Below, in pieces: positions 23,704 to 32,265 of a stretch of DNA of 64,000 nucleotides. Position numbers and translations under genes: made by a program. The stretch's first letter is position 1; each line of letters starts with the position of its first letter. The notes below the pieces were generated by a model, which saw only the letters and a program-made list of their open reading frames with translations, ran no database searches and had not been told where the DNA came from. This DNA is from Variovorax brevis (GTDB lineage: Bacteria > Pseudomonadota > Gammaproteobacteria > Burkholderiales > Burkholderiaceae_C). The DNA lies in the NCBI RefSeq assembly GCF_030317105.1, contig NZ_JASZYG010000010.1, positions 62,001-126,000 of the forward strand. The letters run 5' to 3'.

Positions 23704-24123
23704 TCAGGCCGTGCAGAGTCGCTGGATCTCGGGAGGCACCGGCATCGCACGCAAACTGCCGTCTTCCCGCTTGCCGCCGAAGATGCGCACCTCTTCGCAT
23801 TCGAGGATGAGCGCGTCGCCGCGCATCACGCGATAGGCCTGCACGAAGCTCTTGCTGCGCCATTCCTTGACGGTGGTCACGATGTTCAAGGTGTCGCCAT
23901 AACTGGCGGTGGAAACGAAGCGCGTGTGCGTGTCCACCAGCGGCGTGCCGATCACGCCCATCGTTCTTGCGGTCTCGCTCCAGTGCGGCACGCCGCATTC
24001 CACGAAGAAGTGACGCGAGGCCGCGTCGATCCAGCGAAAGAAGTTGGGAAACCAGACGATGCCGGCGGGATCGCAGTCGCCGAACTCGACGCGCGTGGTG
24101 TAGATGATTTCCTTGGTGGTCAT
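23704..24123 (-). CDS. Hotdog-fold acyl-CoA thioesterase (4-HBT type)
   Basis: A 139-aa thioesterase with VEFGDCDPAGIVWFPNFFRW, the 4-hydroxybenzoyl-CoA thioesterase signature with catalytic Asp, and THTRFVSTASYGDTL. It lies 14 bp downstream of the TRAP permease stop, suggesting it is the last gene of a TRAP operon and acts on the CoA ester of the imported carboxylate. The frame upstream of 24123 is open but overlaps dctM; no strong ribosome site is visible. Confidence 0.9.
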   Translation of the reverse strand: MTTKEIIYTTRVEFGDCDPAGIVWFPNFFRWIDAASRHFFVECGVPHWSETARTMGVIGTPLVDTHTRFVSTASYGDTLNIVTTVKEWRSKSFVQAYRVMRGDALILECEEVRIFGGKREDGSLRAMPVPPEIQRLCTA

Positions 24124-24137
24124 ATGTGGCCGGGAGG

Positions 24138-25439
24138 CTAACGCATTTGCGAGGGAAGCCACAGCGCGATGACCGGAAAGGTGATCAGGATGACCAGGCG
24201 AATGAGGTCCGTTGCCACGAAGGGCAGCACGCCCTTGAAAATGGTGGTGAAGCTCACGTCCTTCACCACGCTCTTGATGACGAACACGTTCATGCCCACG
24301 GGCGGATGGATGAGCCCCAGCTCCACCGTCATCACGATGATGATGCCGAACCAGATCGGGTCGAAGCCGAGCTGCACGATCACCGGAAAGATGATCGGCA
24401 CCGTGAGGATGATCATCGCCATCGCGTCCATCAGGCAGCCGAGCACGAGGTACATCAGCATGATGAGCGCCAGCACGCCGTAGCGCCCGATGCCCAGGCC
24501 GGTGAGGAACTCGGTGAGCTTCTGCGGACTTTGCGTGATGGTCAGGAAGTAGCCGAAGAGCAGCGCGCCGATGAGCACCGTGAACACCGCCGCTGCCGTG
24601 CGCGTGGCCGAGAGCAGCGCCTCGCGGATCTTTGGCCCGTTGAGCTTGCCGCGGATCAGGCCCAGCAGAAAGGCGCCGCTCGCGCCCACGCCACCGGCTT
24701 CGGTCGGCGTGAAGAACCCGCCATACAGGCCGCCGACGACGAAGAGAAACAGCACCAGCGGCGCCCACACGTCCTTCAGGTCGAGCACGCGCTGGCGCCA
24801 GGGCTTGGTCTCGCCGGCCGGCAGCCAGCCCGGCCGCACGCGCACGATGATGGCGATGGTGATGACGTACATCAGCATCGCCAGCAATCCCGGCACGATG
24901 CCGGCCATGAAGAGCTTGCCGATGTCCTGCTGCGTGAGGATGGCGTAGACGGCCAGCACCGTCGAAGGCGGCAGCATCGCGCCCAGCGTGCCGCCGGCGG
25001 CAATCACGCCCGTGGAGAACGACTGCGGATAGTTGAAGCGCCGCATCTCCGGATACGCAACGGCCGAAAAAGTGGCCGCCGTGGCCACCGACGATCCGCA
25101 GATGGCCGCGAAGCCGCCGCATGCCAGCACCGTCGCCACGCCAAGCCCGCCGCGCAGGTGGCCGATCATGGAGTTGGCGGCCTTGAAGAGTTCGCGGCTC
25201 ACACCCGACACCGACACGAAGGCGCCCATGAGCATGAACATCGGGATCACGCCGAAGGTGTAGTCGGTGACGGTGCGCATCGAGGTCTGGCCGACCAGCT
25301 TCAATGCGGGGCCGGGGCCGACGATCCAGGCGTAGCCGGTCACGCCCACGAGGCCCATCGCCATGCCGACGGGCACGCGCAAGAGCATCAGTACGAAAAG
25401 AACCACGAAGCCCAGAACGGCGATCGCATCAGTGCTCAT
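24138..25439 (-). CDS. TRAP transporter large permease (DctM)
   Basis: A 433-aa integral membrane protein with about 12 helices, the DctM subunit that carries the solute in symport with sodium or protons. Family stretches are LLRVPVGMAMGLVGVTGY, GGFAAICGSSVATAATFSAVA, GGTLGAMLPPSTVLAVYAI, FFTPTEAGGVGASGAF and LIHPPVGMNVFVIKSV. The start at 25439 is the first Met that leaves a short N-terminus before helix 1. It belongs with the DctQ and DctP genes upstream and the thioesterase downstream. Confidence 0.95.
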   Translation of the reverse strand: MSTDAIAVLGFVVLFVLMLLRVPVGMAMGLVGVTGYAWIVGPGPALKLVGQTSMRTVTDYTFGVIPMFMLMGAFVSVSGVSRELFKAANSMIGHLRGGLGVATVLACGGFAAICGSSVATAATFSAVAYPEMRRFNYPQSFSTGVIAAGGTLGAMLPPSTVLAVYAILTQQDIGKLFMAGIVPGLLAMLMYVITIAIIVRVRPGWLPAGETKPWRQRVLDLKDVWAPLVLFLFVVGGLYGGFFTPTEAGGVGASGAFLLGLIRGKLNGPKIREALLSATRTAAAVFTVLIGALLFGYFLTITQSPQKLTEFLTGLGIGRYGVLALIMLMYLVLGCLMDAMAMIILTVPIIFPVIVQLGFDPIWFGIIIVMTVELGLIHPPVGMNVFVIKSVVKDVSFTTIFKGVLPFVATDLIRLVILITFPVIALWLPSQMR

Positions 25440-25521
25440 GTGGCCCCCACGCTCGGCACTTGCGTGTCCTCGCTGCCCCCCGAGGGGGCGCTCGCATCCT
25501 GGAGCGGTCCGGCGATGCTCG
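25440..25521 (-). repeat. Short intergenic palindromic repeat between dctQ and dctM
   Basis: Contains GCTGCCCCCCGAGGGGGCGC (25469-25488), a GC palindrome of a type often seen between genes in Comamonadaceae genomes. I recognise only the palindrome; family membership is an impression. Confidence 0.4.
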
Positions 25522-26046
25522 TCATTCATCAACCTTCTGTTCAGGCTTCTCGTCGTGCAGCAACTCGGGATGGAAGATGAGCCGCCAGGTGCGAATGGCG
25601 ATGAGCAACACCGCGCACACGTCGCCTGTCCACGCCACGGCATAGAAAGGCCAGACGGGGATGTTCATGTCGAAGGTTTGCACGTTGTCGGTGTAGGTGC
25701 CGCGGACCTTGTCGAACAGCGTGGCGGTCTGCACCGCGACCACGAAGAGCAGCACGAGCGTGGCAAACACGTCGATGACGCGCTTCATGCGCGGGCCGGC
25801 CGCCGTCCACACGAGGTCGACCGTGATGTGCCCGCCGCGGTAACTGGTCGCCGCGATGCCCCAGAAAATCAGGATGCCCAGCAGCATGCGGCCGAAATCG
25901 TAGGCGTCGGGAATCGAGGTGTTGAAGAACTTGCGCAGCACCACCGCGATGAAGATGTTGAGCGCCACGATGCCAACGAACATGGCGGCGAGCCATTCGA
26001 TGGTGTTGATGATGCGGTCCATCGCGTTGACGGGGCGACGCGTCAT
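25522..26046 (-). CDS. TRAP transporter small permease (DctQ)
   Basis: A 174-aa protein with four predicted helices (LAAMFVGIVALNIFIAVVL, MLLGILIFWGIAATSYRGGH, VIDVFATLVLLFVVAVQTATL, PVWPFYAVAWTGDVCAVLLI). The sequence SYRGGHITVDLV is typical of DctQ. An internal Met at 26022 is an alternative start. It lies between the receptor gene, from which a repeat-rich 226-bp gap separates it, and dctM. Confidence 0.93.
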   Translation of the reverse strand: MTRRPVNAMDRIINTIEWLAAMFVGIVALNIFIAVVLRKFFNTSIPDAYDFGRMLLGILIFWGIAATSYRGGHITVDLVWTAAGPRMKRVIDVFATLVLLFVVAVQTATLFDKVRGTYTDNVQTFDMNIPVWPFYAVAWTGDVCAVLLIAIRTWRLIFHPELLHDEKPEQKVDE

Positions 26047-26272
26047 CCTCTGCTCCCGTATTTACTCCTTCCCCCTTCGGGGCTGAGACCTGCGGCTCCG
26101 GTTCCGCCTGTGCGGAACCGGACAGGTCGAAGAGCCGCAGCCTCTGGCTGCGAGCACGGAGGTTGGGATGGGGGCACCGGGCAGTCGATAAGTACGCAGC
26201 GTCTGCCATCAACCGCCGCGTGCCCCCACCCCAACCCTCCCCCGCAGGGGGAGGGAGATCCACGCGCGAACA
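26047..26272. repeat. Intergenic region with nested hairpins and an inverted-repeat element
   Basis: Two structures. First, CCGGTTCCGC (26098-26107) pairs perfectly with GCGGAACCGG (26112-26121), enclosed by TGCGGCT (26091-26097) and AGCCGCA (26133-26139). Second, AGGTTGGGATGGGGGCAC (26160-26177) is nearly the reverse complement of GTGCCCCCACCCCAACCCT (26220-26238), bounding a roughly 80-bp unit. No gene is seen. It may be a REP- or MITE-like element and could reduce expression of the permease genes relative to the receptor gene upstream. Confidence 0.6.
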
Positions 26273-27319
26273 TCAAAGTGCGGAGTTGCTCTTTGCCAAG
26301 CTGGCCTTCAGCGAATCCATGACGGCCTTCGGATCAGCGCCCACCTTCTTCACGCCTTCGGCCCAAGTGGCCTCGCCCGGCGCAACGGCCGCGCGCCATG
26401 CGGCGAGTTGATCGGGCGTGAGCTTGTACACCTCATGCCCCGGCAACGCCGCAATCTTCGCGCGGCCCGCAGCTTCGAATTCAGCCCACGGCGCGGCAAC
26501 TTTTTCTGCCCACTCGCTCGTGCAGTGGTCATCGATGACCTTCTTCTGCGCGGCCGACAGGCTGTCGTACTTGCCCTGGTTGAGCCCCCACACAAAAGGC
26601 GTGACGTACAGCGGCACGTCCATGTGGAAGTTCACCACCTTGTCGATGCCGAAAAGGCTGATGGAACCCCACGGAAAGGTGATGGCATCGGCCACGCCGC
26701 GCTCCAGCATGTCGCGAGACTCGGGGGCCGAGGCCTGCACGTTGGTGCCGCCCAGCGAGGTGATCATCTGGCCGATGGTGCTGGTGGCCGGCCGCACCTT
26801 CATGCCCTTGATGTCGGTGGGCAGGGTGATCTTCTTGCGCGCATGAAAAGTACCCGGGTCGTGCACGAAGGCAAAGCAGAACTTGATGTCCTTCATTTCC
26901 TTCGCGGCGTACTGGCGATACCACGCGTCGATGGCAGCGGTGCCGCCCTTGGCGTTGGCGAACATGAAGGGCAGCGACGCGCCGGCCATGATCGGGAAGC
27001 GGCCGGGTTGGTAGCCGGGGTTGATGTAGGCCGCGTCGGCGATGCCGTCGCGCGCCATGTCGTAGTGGTCGAAGGCCTTGCCCAGTTGCTCCGACGGAAA
27101 CAGCGTGGCCGTGATGGTGCCGCCCGATGCCTTCTTGATGTCGTCCGCCCATGCCTGCAGCGAAGGATTCAGCGGATGCTGCGCCGGCACCCAACTCGAC
27201 ATCTTCAGGTTGACCGGCTTGTCCTGCGCCCCTGCGGGCGACGCTGCCAACGCCAGCGTGGCGGCTATGGCCAGCACGGCGCGGGCGGTCGTCGAGGTTC
27301 TGTGGCGGGGCATGGTCAT
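26273..27319 (-). CDS. TRAP transporter solute receptor (DctP)
   Basis: A 348-aa periplasmic receptor with a signal peptide (AATLALAASPAGAQ). DctP features are MSSWVPAQHPLNPSLQAWAD, LFPSEQLGKAFDHYDM, GMKVRPATSTIGQMITSLGG (the carboxylate-binding Arg lies in KVRPA), and ADAITFPWGSISLFGI. It heads the dctPQM-thioesterase operon. Ligands of this branch are usually organic acids; the downstream CoA thioesterase hints at an aromatic or branched acid. Confidence 0.93.
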   Translation of the reverse strand: MTMPRHRTSTTARAVLAIAATLALAASPAGAQDKPVNLKMSSWVPAQHPLNPSLQAWADDIKKASGGTITATLFPSEQLGKAFDHYDMARDGIADAAYINPGYQPGRFPIMAGASLPFMFANAKGGTAAIDAWYRQYAAKEMKDIKFCFAFVHDPGTFHARKKITLPTDIKGMKVRPATSTIGQMITSLGGTNVQASAPESRDMLERGVADAITFPWGSISLFGIDKVVNFHMDVPLYVTPFVWGLNQGKYDSLSAAQKKVIDDHCTSEWAEKVAAPWAEFEAAGRAKIAALPGHEVYKLTPDQLAAWRAAVAPGEATWAEGVKKVGADPKAVMDSLKASLAKSNSAL

Positions 27320-27445
27320 GTCAAGGTCTCCTGGCAGGGGTCGTTGGAACAGTGAACCGGCAGCGCTCCGAGGATAGGGCAGCGCGATTTGATTATTCTT
27401 TATAAGAATCGCGAAGCGCGAAATCGGCGTTTACCTTGAGAATTG

Positions 27446-29092
27446 TCAGCGCACCGGCGTGGCTGCGGTGGGCGAGCGTTTCATCCAGCGGATGGGCTGC
27501 GCAACGATGGGACGTGGCGGCGCGCCGTGGCGCACCAGCGCGGCGTCCAGCGCCTTGCCGGCATCGTCGGCCAGGGCGGCCTCGCGTGCGGCGGCGATGG
27601 CGCTGGCGCGCGATGGTGGCGAGCCGTCGGCCAGCGGGGCCACGGCCAGATGGTCGATCACATGCAACAGGTTGCGTTTGCCGCGCTCGTTGGTGCTGCC
27701 GTAGCCCTTGATGAGCCGTCCGCACAGCGCGATTTCATGGCCCAGACGCCAGCCACGCCCAGTGCCCGAGATCACGGCGTCGAGCCAGCGGCCGATCAAC
27801 TGCTGTTCTTCGTCGAAGCGGCTGCCGCGCTTGCGCAGCCCGCGCAGCGAGGCGAGCAGCCTGAGCGCCAGCATGCCGAACACGGAATGGCTGCCCACCT
27901 TCAGCGGCAGCGCCCACGGCGTCTTGCCCTGGCTCTGGCGGTGCCTGTCCCATGCCGTGACGCGCGCCGCGAGCGCGGTCGGCAACAGCGCGGCAAATTC
28001 GGGCGTGCCGGGCTTGAAGTGGTCGTAGACCTTCACGATGTCGTCATCGTCCGCCTTGACTTCGCGCCGCACGCGTTCCGCACGGCTGGCCCGGCTCTTG
28101 AGTTCGGCCACACGCACGATGTCGTCGAATGCCATCCACAGGGCCAGCCAGCGCGCCATTTCGCGCGTGATGGCGTAGCCGTTGGCGCCGGCCGGGTCCG
28201 CGGCGCGCTCGGCCGCGAGCACCTGCTGAAGCCGCGCCACGTAGGTTGCCGCGTAGTCGGCGTCCTGATAGTCGACAAGCCGTGCGTGGCCCAGCGCCAG
28301 CATGTCATGCACCGGCGGGGGAAAGGCGGCTTGAACGTTGGCGGGAAGCTTGTGGCGCGCGGCAGATGCCACGGGTTCGTGCTCCGAAGTCGTCAACAAG
28401 CTAGCGACCATCGCGGCGTGCTCCAGCGGCATCTTCAACGCGAAGAACGAACTGGCGAATCCACGCAGGCTGGCTTGTGCAACCGGGCCCTGCTTTTCGG
28501 GTGCGTCGACGTCGCCGCCGCCGCAGATCACGCGCTCGTAGGCTTCGCGCGAAAAGGGCAGCAAGCCACTGCCCGCAATGGCGCCGAGCATCACCGCACT
28601 GACGATGGTGCCCGCTTCGCGCGCGGCTGCGCCCATGTCGAGCACGTGGTGTTCGCGGCTGAAATTCCTCACCACCCTCAGCAGTCGATGTTCGTCCGCG
28701 CGCCCGTCGCCGGGCTGCATGCGTTCGGCCGTGGTCAAGGTGCGCGACGATGAAGTGATGACGACCGTGCGCTGCGGCGAACTCATGCCGTTGCCGATCT
28801 GCCGCACGGTCTCCAGCAGTTCCGAAGAAATGATGGCGTCGAGGGCGCCCGGCACCGGGCTGAGGCTGAACACCGGCTTGCGGCCTCCCAGCTGCGACAG
28901 CGGAACCGGAAAGACTTCGAGGTAGTAGGTCGTTGCGCCGGTGCGCTGCGCCACGCCGGGAATCGAGGTGCTCTGTGCCGCGTAGCCCGCTTGCCGCGCC
29001 ACGTCGATCAGCCATTCGGTGAGCACGCCGCCGCCTTCACCGCCCAATGCGCAGATCAGCAGGCTGACGGGGCGGACCGGGTTTGGGTTCAT
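27446..29092 (-). CDS. iorB: Indolepyruvate:ferredoxin oxidoreductase, beta/gamma-like subunit
   Basis: Partner of IorA in oxidative decarboxylation of aryl-pyruvates (indolepyruvate, phenylpyruvate) to aryl-acetyl-CoA with reduction of ferredoxin. The 548-aa protein begins with the gamma-type domain (LLICALGGEGGGVLTEWL, AQSTSIPGVAQRTGATTYY, AIISSELLETVRQIGNG). Its C-terminal region is longer than archaeal IorB and includes LRLLASLRGLRKRGSRFDEE and LCGRLIKGYGSTNERGKRNL. The Met at 29092 has GAGG five bases upstream; Met 29107 overlaps the iorA stop as ATGA, so coupling is likely with either start. Confidence 0.9.
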   Translation of the reverse strand: MNPNPVRPVSLLICALGGEGGGVLTEWLIDVARQAGYAAQSTSIPGVAQRTGATTYYLEVFPVPLSQLGGRKPVFSLSPVPGALDAIISSELLETVRQIGNGMSSPQRTVVITSSSRTLTTAERMQPGDGRADEHRLLRVVRNFSREHHVLDMGAAAREAGTIVSAVMLGAIAGSGLLPFSREAYERVICGGGDVDAPEKQGPVAQASLRGFASSFFALKMPLEHAAMVASLLTTSEHEPVASAARHKLPANVQAAFPPPVHDMLALGHARLVDYQDADYAATYVARLQQVLAAERAADPAGANGYAITREMARWLALWMAFDDIVRVAELKSRASRAERVRREVKADDDDIVKVYDHFKPGTPEFAALLPTALAARVTAWDRHRQSQGKTPWALPLKVGSHSVFGMLALRLLASLRGLRKRGSRFDEEQQLIGRWLDAVISGTGRGWRLGHEIALCGRLIKGYGSTNERGKRNLLHVIDHLAVAPLADGSPPSRASAIAAAREAALADDAGKALDAALVRHGAPPRPIVAQPIRWMKRSPTAATPVR

Positions 29093-29103
29093 GGCAACCT
29101 CGG

Positions 29104-31260
29104 TCATGCGGGCACGCGCAGGGCACGGACCAGCGCGTCGCGCACGCCGTCCAGCAGGCGTTCGTGCCACTTCGGGTTCTGGATCACCTCGGCGCGATAG
29201 AACGAGGGGCAGAGCGTGGCCGCATGCGCATTGGCGCCGCACAGCCCGCAGCCCACGCAGCCGTCGATGACGACCGCCACCGGATCGACCTTGAGCGGGT
29301 CCGGGTTGTCCTTGATGGTGAGCGTGGGGCAGCCCGAGAGGCGAATGCAGGCGTGGTCACCATTGCACACGTCTTCGTCCACGCCGTATTTCACGCGCAC
29401 CACGCGCTCGCCCTTGCGCAGCAGGCTTGCGATCCACGGCTTGATGCGGCGCTGGCGTTCGAGCTGGCATTCGCCTTCGGCGATGACGACCTTCAGTCCG
29501 TCGAAGTCGCTCGTCAAGGCTTCGGTGAGCGTCTTGCGCATCTTTTCCACGTCGTAGGTGGTGACGGTGCGCATCCACTGCACGCCGAGTCCGCGCAGGG
29601 TGGTTTCGATGGTCTGGTTCTTGTCGGCAAGGCTTTGCTGCTTGTCAGGCGCGCGCTCCTTCGCCGCGTCGTCGGGCGTGGAAATGATGTCCTGCGTGCC
29701 GGTCGCGGAGGTGTAGCCGTTCTTGAAAATCAGCAGCACGGCGTCGTCGCCGTTGAAGAGGGCGCTTTGCACGCCGGTGAGCAGTCCGTTGTGCCAGAAG
29801 CCGCCGTCGCCCATGATCGACAGGGTGCGCCGCCCCATCATCGGCGACACGCCCGCGCGGCTCGCCAGGCTCATACCGTAGCCCAGGATGGAATGGCCCA
29901 TCGAAAACGGTTCGAAGGTGCCGAAGGCGTGGCAGCCGATGTCAGCTGCGATGTGCACCGGGCCGGTGTCCTGCTGCGCGAGTTTGAGCGCAGAGAACAC
30001 CGGTCGCTCGGGGCAGCCGATGCAAAAGCTCGGCGGCCGGTTGGGCAGGGGCGCATCGAGCATCCGGGCCACCGTGGCACGGCGTTCGCGGTTGCCTTCG
30101 AGCCATTCGCTGGCCGATGCGCGGGCGTGCTCGGGCAGGTAGAGGGCCGCAAAGCCGGCGATGCCGCTGGACAGCACCTCCACGCCGTATTCACCGGCGG
30201 CAGGCAGCAGGTCCTTGCCGTGCAGCGGCGTCTGGACGTCGCGGCGCCGCAGCAGCGTGGCGATTTCCTGTTCGATGTACTCCGGCTGGCCTTCCTCGAC
30301 CACCAGCACCGCGCGCTTGCTCGCGCAGAACTTCGCCAGTTGGTCAGGCACCAGCGGGTAGGTCACGTTGAGCACCAGCAAGGGAATGTCGCTGTCGCCG
30401 AAGGCATTGGCAAGGCCGTTTTGCTGCAGGCTGCGGATCAGCGCGTTGTAAAGGCCGCCCTGCACGACGATGCCAAGGTCTTCGTCCTTGCCGGGCATGC
30501 ATTCGTTCAGCTTGTGCTCGACGATGTAGCGCCGCGCAGCCGGAATGCGCTCGTCGCCCTTGAGCTTTTCGTGGCGAAAGGTCACGGGCGGGTGCGCCAG
30601 CCGCATGTAGTCGAAACAGGCCGGATCGGCCATGAGCGCCCGCTTGGAAATCGGCGGCGCCACGTTGTCCTTGCATTCAAAGCTGCCGCGGACGTGGCAG
30701 GTGCGGATGCGCAGTTCCATCATGCAGGGCATGTTGGAGCTTTCCGAGAGGCGGAAGCCTTCCTCGACCATGCGCACCATCTGGCCGAGTTCGGGGCGGG
30801 GGTCGAGCAGGCACATGCTCGACTTGAGCGCATAGGCGTGCGTGCGCTCCTGGATCACGCTCGCGCCTTCGCCATAGTCTTCGCCCACGACGATGAGCAC
30901 GCCACCCTTGACGCCCGGCGAGGAGAGATTCGACAGCGCGTCGGCCGCGACATTGGTGCCCACGATCGACTTCCACGTGACCGCGCCGCGCAGCGGATAG
31001 TGAATGGATGCACCCAGCATCGCCGCAGCCGAAGCTTCGTTGGAGCACGCCTCCACATGCACGCCCAACTCGTCCATGTAGGGCTTGGCCTGCACCATCA
31101 CGTCCAGCAGATGCGACACCGGCGCACCCTGGTAGCCGCCGACATAGGCCACGCCCGACTGCAGCAAGCCCTTGGTGATGGCCAGGATGCCTTCGCCGTG
31201 AAAAGTGTCGCCCGCGCGCAGGCGCAGGGCTTCGATTTCCTTGCTGAACGAAACTTCCAA
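29104..31260 (-). CDS. iorA: Indolepyruvate:ferredoxin oxidoreductase, alpha subunit
   Basis: The 718-aa catalytic subunit. The N-terminal pyrimidine-binding domain contains GVAYVGGYQGAPVSHLLDVM. The central TPP-binding region contains PSFCIGCPERPVFSAL, DIGCHAFG, MGDGGFWHNGLLTG and LLIFKNGYTSATGTQD. The C-terminus contains VYNGDHACIRLSG-like CNGDHACIRLSGCPTLT and IDGCVGCGLCGANAH, with Cys residues for 4Fe-4S clusters. It lies upstream of iorB and is divergent from a LysR regulator. The probable role is degradation of aromatic amino acids. Confidence 0.93.
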   Translation of the reverse strand: MEVSFSKEIEALRLRAGDTFHGEGILAITKGLLQSGVAYVGGYQGAPVSHLLDVMVQAKPYMDELGVHVEACSNEASAAAMLGASIHYPLRGAVTWKSIVGTNVAADALSNLSSPGVKGGVLIVVGEDYGEGASVIQERTHAYALKSSMCLLDPRPELGQMVRMVEEGFRLSESSNMPCMMELRIRTCHVRGSFECKDNVAPPISKRALMADPACFDYMRLAHPPVTFRHEKLKGDERIPAARRYIVEHKLNECMPGKDEDLGIVVQGGLYNALIRSLQQNGLANAFGDSDIPLLVLNVTYPLVPDQLAKFCASKRAVLVVEEGQPEYIEQEIATLLRRRDVQTPLHGKDLLPAAGEYGVEVLSSGIAGFAALYLPEHARASASEWLEGNRERRATVARMLDAPLPNRPPSFCIGCPERPVFSALKLAQQDTGPVHIAADIGCHAFGTFEPFSMGHSILGYGMSLASRAGVSPMMGRRTLSIMGDGGFWHNGLLTGVQSALFNGDDAVLLIFKNGYTSATGTQDIISTPDDAAKERAPDKQQSLADKNQTIETTLRGLGVQWMRTVTTYDVEKMRKTLTEALTSDFDGLKVVIAEGECQLERQRRIKPWIASLLRKGERVVRVKYGVDEDVCNGDHACIRLSGCPTLTIKDNPDPLKVDPVAVVIDGCVGCGLCGANAHAATLCPSFYRAEVIQNPKWHERLLDGVRDALVRALRVPA

Positions 31261-31311
31261 GGTGCATGTCTCCGTAAGTCGCCAGGCAGTTTGCTGGCGC
31301 TTTCGCCATCG

Positions 31312-31329
31312 CTCAATACAATATTTGAG
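31312..31329. promoter_or_regulatory. Candidate LysR operator between iorA and lysR
   Basis: CTCAATACAATATTTGAG has perfect CTCAA/TTGAG arms around an AT-rich centre, in the 78-bp divergent gap, ending nine bases before the LysR ATG. It fits an autoregulated LysR-type site; direct proof is absent. Confidence 0.5.
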
Positions 31330-31338
31330 CTAAGCAAC

Positions 31339-32259
31339 ATGAACGCCATGCATATCGACAAGATTGACCTGAACCTGCTTCGTTTGTTCGACGCGATCTA
31401 CCGCGCGCGCAGCGTGAGCCGGGCAGCGGAAGCGCTCGGCCTCACGCAGCCCGCCGCGAGCCACGGCCTCGGCCGGCTGCGGATCCTGTTGCAGGACGCG
31501 CTGTTCACCCGCGCCCCCGCAGGCGTGGCGCCCACGCCACGCGCCGAGCGGCTGGCGGTGGCGGTGCAATCGGCGCTGGGCACGCTGGAGACGGCGCTCA
31601 ATGAGTCAGACCGATTCGATCCCGCCGAATCGCGCAAGGTGTTTCGCATCCACATGAGCGACATCGGCGAGGGGAAGTTCCTGCCGCCGCTGATGGCGAA
31701 GCTGGGCAAGCTCGCGCCCCACGTGCGGGTGGAAACCATGCCCTTGCCGCAAACCGATATCGCGGCCGCGCTGGACAACGGTCGCATCGACTTCGCCTTC
31801 GGCTTTTTGCCCAAGGTGCGCGACACGCAACGCGCCACCTTGCTCAATGACCGCTACGTCGTCCTGTTGCGCGAAGGCCATCCCTTCACGCGCCCACGGC
31901 GCAGCGGGCAGGCCTTGCTGGAAGAGATGCAGAAGCTCGAATTCGTGGCGGTGCGCACGCATGCCGAGACGCTGCGCATTCTCCAGTTGCTCAACCTGGA
32001 AGACCGGCTGCGCCTGACGACGGAGCACTTCATGGTGCTGCCGGCCATCGTGCTGGCGACGGACCTCGCCGTCGTGATGCCGCGCAACATCGCGCGGGGC
32101 TTTGCGAAAGAGGGCGGCTACGACATCGTCGAGCCGCCCTTTCCCTTGCGTGATTTCGCGGTCTCGCTGCACTGGAGCAAGCGCTTCGAGGCCGACCCGG
32201 CAAACGCCTGGTTGCGCCAGGTCATGACAACAACCGGGCTGTTCGCCCAGTTGATGTGA
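31339..32259 (+). CDS. LysR-family regulator divergent from iorAB
   Basis: A 306-aa regulator with HTH (KIDLNLLRLFDAIYRARSVS, LGLTQPAASHGLGRL) typical of the NodD/PcaQ-like branch, and an effector domain (FRIHMSDIGEGKFLPPLMA, DIAAALDNGRIDFAFGFLP). A second Met at 31348 is equally possible as start. Being divergent from iorA with a palindrome between them, it probably controls the oxidoreductase. Confidence 0.9.
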   Translation: MNAMHIDKIDLNLLRLFDAIYRARSVSRAAEALGLTQPAASHGLGRLRILLQDALFTRAPAGVAPTPRAERLAVAVQSALGTLETALNESDRFDPAESRKVFRIHMSDIGEGKFLPPLMAKLGKLAPHVRVETMPLPQTDIAAALDNGRIDFAFGFLPKVRDTQRATLLNDRYVVLLREGHPFTRPRRSGQALLEEMQKLEFVAVRTHAETLRILQLLNLEDRLRLTTEHFMVLPAIVLATDLAVVMPRNIARGFAKEGGYDIVEPPFPLRDFAVSLHWSKRFEADPANAWLRQVMTTTGLFAQLM

Positions 32260-32265
32260 AGGGCT

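Noticed and set aside
26047..26272. Insertion sequence between dctP and dctQ
   Set aside because: Only inverted repeats of about 80 bp in span; no transposase frame and no visible target duplication.
29083..31338. Plus-strand open frame running into the LysR gene (1058 codons in total)
   Set aside because: The first 750 codons are antisense to iorA; only the part from 31339 is a protein with family motifs.
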